Assembly: GCA_002256005.1 (NCBI GenBank)
Contig: NKIQ01000029.1
Location: 1-35,897 of the forward strand
Reading direction: 5' to 3'
DNA: 35,897 bases
DNA from: Alphaproteobacteria bacterium PA4
GTDB taxonomy: Bacteria; Pseudomonadota; Alphaproteobacteria; Sphingomonadales; Sphingomonadaceae
The position numbers were made by a program, and so were the translations under genes. The notes beneath the pieces are model-generated. The model was not told the origin of the DNA, did no database searches, and saw only the letters and a list, made by a program, of their open reading frames with translations. Of the stretch, positions 33,701-35,897 are shown piece after piece (position 1 is the stretch's first letter; each line of letters starts with the position of its first letter).

Positions 33701-35563
33701 TCAGCCCGGCACCGACAGGCGGGTGACCAGCCGGGCGAAGCGCGGGTCCTGGCGTAGCGGATCGAGCAGCGGATCGCGGCGCAGCAGCAGCAGGCCGGAA
33801 TCGCCCGCCGCCAGCCCGCGCTCCAGCGCCATGATGGCACCGCCGACATCGCCGCGCTGCGCGCGCACCTGCGCCTGCTGGTACAGCACGGTATCGCCGT
33901 TTTCGGCCATCAGCGCCGCCAGCGCCTTGTCGGACCCGGCGCGGTCGCCGAGCTTCCAGGCCACAATCGCGGTGCCGGTAAGGTGCGCCCAGCGCTGCTT
34001 TTCGACGAGAAACTCCGCTGCGGCCGCGCGCAGATCGCCCTGCATCAGCAGTGACAGGCCGAGGTCGTAATGGCCGGCAGCAAGGCCGGGGCTGAGTTTC
34101 AGCGCCTGGCGCTGCAGCGGCACCGCATCGGCAAAGCGCCGCGCCGTATAGGTCGCCGAGCCCAGCGCCTTCCAGGCACGCGGGTTGAAGCGATCGAGCG
34201 CCACGGCCTTGTCCAGCGCCGCCAGCCCTTTGGCGGCGTCGCCGACACGGGCGTTGAAGGTACCATAGCTGATCAGTGCATCGGCGTTGCCGCTGCTGGT
34301 CTTGATTGCTGCTTCATAGGCGGCATTGGCGCCGGCGAGATCGAAGCTGGTGCGGGCGAGCACATAGGCGAGCGCCAGCTGGGCCTCGCCGAGCGTCGGC
34401 GCCAGCGCCACCGCCTTGCGCGCGGCGGCCAGTGCCGCGGCATTGGTGGTGTCGATGGTCGCGGCGCCGTCGAACTGGCCGGCGATCACCGCCAGCGTGC
34501 GGGCGCGCGCGGCATGGGCGGCGGCATAGCCGGGATCGGCGGCAATCGCCGCGTCGAACTGCGCCAGCGCGGCGCGATAGGTCGATTCATCGCCCGACAG
34601 GTCGAACAGCTGGCGCCCGCGCAGGAACGCGTCATAGGCATCGGGGGAGGCCGAACGTCCCGCCCCGGCCAGTGCCTGGGTTTCGCGCGGCAGCAACTGC
34701 ACCTTCAGCGCCTCGGTCACCCGCGTGGCGATATCGCTCTGGATGGCGAAGACGTCGCGCATTTCGCGATCATAGCTTTGCGACCAGCGCTCGAAACCGG
34801 TCTTCGCCTCGATCAACTGGGCATTGACGCGCACGACATTGCCGGCGCGGCGCACACTGCCTTCCAGCGTGTAGGCAACTCCCAATTTGCTGCCGATCGC
34901 CGTCACGTCGTCCTTGCTGTCGCGGAACGCGTTGGAGGACGTGCGCGCCGCCACCTGCAAGCCGGCGACGCCGGCCAGCGCGCCACGCAATTCTTCCGAC
35001 AAGCCATCCGAAAAGAACGCCTGTTTGGGATCGCCAGAGAGATTGTCGAACGGCATCACCGCGATGCTGTTGGGAGCGACGGCGCGCGCTGCCAGTGCCG
35101 CCGGTTCGGCCGGCGCGCTCGCCACGGCCGCCGGCTCGCCATGGCCGATATCGGCCGCCATGTCAGCGCCGAAGCCAAAGCCCTTGATGGCAACGAGCAG
35201 GATCAGCGCGCCCAGCACCATGACGCCGAAGATGATCGGCAACGGATCGACCCCGCCGATGCTGGCGCCATGGCCGCCATGGCCGCCATGATGTTCGGCA
35301 TGGCCATCGCCGAAACTCTCGGGCTCCTCGGTCGCCGGATGGCGCAGCAGGCCGGCATCGGTCAGCCGGAAATTCCAGGCGAGGATGGTGACGAGCGGGA
35401 ACCCGGCGACGAGCAGCCCGAAGATCGCCTTCATGATCGGCTTGGGCAGGCTCAGCACATTGGTGAGCACATAGCCGACTTCCAGCACCAGCCAGGCGGT
35501 GACCAGATAGGTCGCCGCCATGCGGAAGACCCCCCGCCGCCGTGCTTCGCCGATGATCGTCAC
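33701..35563 (-). CDS. inner-membrane TolB-like/TPR protein
   Basis: About 620 residues. The N-terminus EARRRGVFRMAATYLVTAWLV is typical of a proteobacterial family with two or three membrane helices (about 14-35, 40-62, 105-125), a FlgO/TolB-N-like domain (SIAVMPFDNLSGDPKQAFFS) and C-terminal TPRs (about 270-600). Between TM2 and TM3 lies a His-rich stretch HAEHHGGHGGHG (about 84-96), a possible metal-binding loop. The GTG at 35563 is chosen because GGGGA lies four bases upstream and it leaves the conserved RRRGVFR near the start; GTG 35599 would add 12 residues. Function is unknown, probably protein-protein scaffolding. Confidence 0.86.
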   Translation of the reverse strand: MTIIGEARRRGVFRMAATYLVTAWLVLEVGYVLTNVLSLPKPIMKAIFGLLVAGFPLVTILAWNFRLTDAGLLRHPATEEPESFGDGHAEHHGGHGGHGASIGGVDPLPIIFGVMVLGALILLVAIKGFGFGADMAADIGHGEPAAVASAPAEPAALAARAVAPNSIAVMPFDNLSGDPKQAFFSDGLSEELRGALAGVAGLQVAARTSSNAFRDSKDDVTAIGSKLGVAYTLEGSVRRAGNVVRVNAQLIEAKTGFERWSQSYDREMRDVFAIQSDIATRVTEALKVQLLPRETQALAGAGRSASPDAYDAFLRGRQLFDLSGDESTYRAALAQFDAAIAADPGYAAAHAARARTLAVIAGQFDGAATIDTTNAAALAAARKAVALAPTLGEAQLALAYVLARTSFDLAGANAAYEAAIKTSSGNADALISYGTFNARVGDAAKGLAALDKAVALDRFNPRAWKALGSATYTARRFADAVPLQRQALKLSPGLAAGHYDLGLSLLMQGDLRAAAAEFLVEKQRWAHLTGTAIVAWKLGDRAGSDKALAALMAENGDTVLYQQAQVRAQRGDVGGAIMALERGLAAGDSGLLLLRRDPLLDPLRQDPRFARLVTRLSVPG

Positions 35564-35620
35564 CTGGTCCCCGTTGCAAGCCTTGCGCGCTTGTCGCACG
35601 CAAGGAGGGGTTCGTAAAGT

Positions 35621-35897
35621 TCAGCCAGCAGTACTGTGCTGCGACATGCTGCCCGCGAACACACGCTGCAAGACACCGTCATAGATGTCGGTCAGCGCCG
35701 CAAGATCGGCGACCGCCACCTGTTCGTCGACCTTGTGCATCGACTGGCCGGGCAGGCCGAACTCGACGACGGGACACAGCCGCCGGATGAAGCGCGCGTC
35801 GGACGTGCCGCCGCTCGTCGACAGTTCGGGGATGATGCCGGTGACGGTGGTGATGGCGGCAGCGACCATGTCGGAGAGGGCGCCGGGCTCGGTCAGG
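35621..35897 (-). CDS. dapE: succinyl-diaminopimelate desuccinylase, C-terminal part (runs off window)
   Basis: Only about the last 91 residues are present. [26 protein letters not shown] and [20 protein letters not shown] match the C-terminal catalytic half of DapE, the two-zinc M20 enzyme of lysine and peptidoglycan synthesis, with the zinc-ligand His in SMHKVDE. The 5' end lies beyond base 35897. It ends 57 bases before the preferred TPR-protein start, so the two may be co-transcribed. Confidence 0.9.
   Translation of the reverse strand, partial: LTEPGALSDMVAAAITTVTGIIPELSTSGGTSDARFIRRLCPVVEFGLPGQSMHKVDEQVAVADLAALTDIYDGVLQRVFAGSMSQHSTAG

Noticed and set aside
34070-35617. 515-residue open frame on the plus strand
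   Set aside because: It is antisense to the TolB-like/TPR gene; its translation is Arg/Gly/Ala-rich without a recognisable domain.

Overview
The window is about 36 kb of very GC-rich, tightly packed DNA whose gene content and codon bias (strong G/C third positions, long antisense shadow frames) point to an alphaproteobacterium, most likely a sphingomonad. That placement is inference from gene families such as the quinone-type PyrD, an aerobic arginine succinyltransferase (AST) cluster, abundant Rieske and acyl-CoA enzymes, and sphingomonad-looking palindromic repeats. No rRNA, tRNA, CRISPR array, transposase or phage gene was recognised.

Layout. Bases 1-386 carry palindromes and an orphan YjhX-type small protein on the minus strand. 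Bases 617-9296 are housekeeping and metabolic genes on the plus strand: pyrD, a YpeA-like acetyltransferase, an exported gamma-glutamyltransferase, a long-chain acyl-CoA synthetase, an alpha/beta hydrolase, a lipoprotein sorbosone-type dehydrogenase and glutaryl-CoA dehydrogenase, closed by a bidirectional terminator. Bases 9385-16212 look like an arginine regulon: a cationic amino-acid permease diverges from an M20 hydrolase-astA-astD-astB operon, with several inverted repeats between them. No astC or astE is present, and the M20 hydrolase could do the AstE step. A pair of inverted palindromic repeats flanks the astB start codon and is translated into both astD and astB.

Bases 16312-19414 hold an arsenic-related locus: an AS3MT-like arsenite methyltransferase with all four expected cysteines, a downstream SDR/epimerase-like gene, and a divergent radical SAM gene with a cysteine-rich tail. 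A Rieske oxygenase follows behind a large inverted repeat.

Bases 21031-33234 are the most unusual part. Seven genes run in one direction with very short gaps or overlaps: a transglutaminase-like cysteine enzyme, a TelA-family protein, a two-TM XpaC-like protein, two tandem paralogous exported beta-propeller/caspase proteins of about 1,060 residues, a smaller exported metacaspase-like protein, and an exported chymotrypsin-fold serine protease. The serine protease has an Arg-Leu-Ile-Gly-Gly activation site, which an Arg-specific metacaspase could in principle cut. This suggests a periplasmic proteolytic cascade linked to an envelope or anion-stress module. It is a hypothesis from sequence, not a known system.

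The right end (33322-35897, minus strand) has a small lipoprotein built of four near-identical repeats, an inner-membrane TolB-like/TPR protein with a histidine-rich loop, and the 3' end of dapE running off the window.
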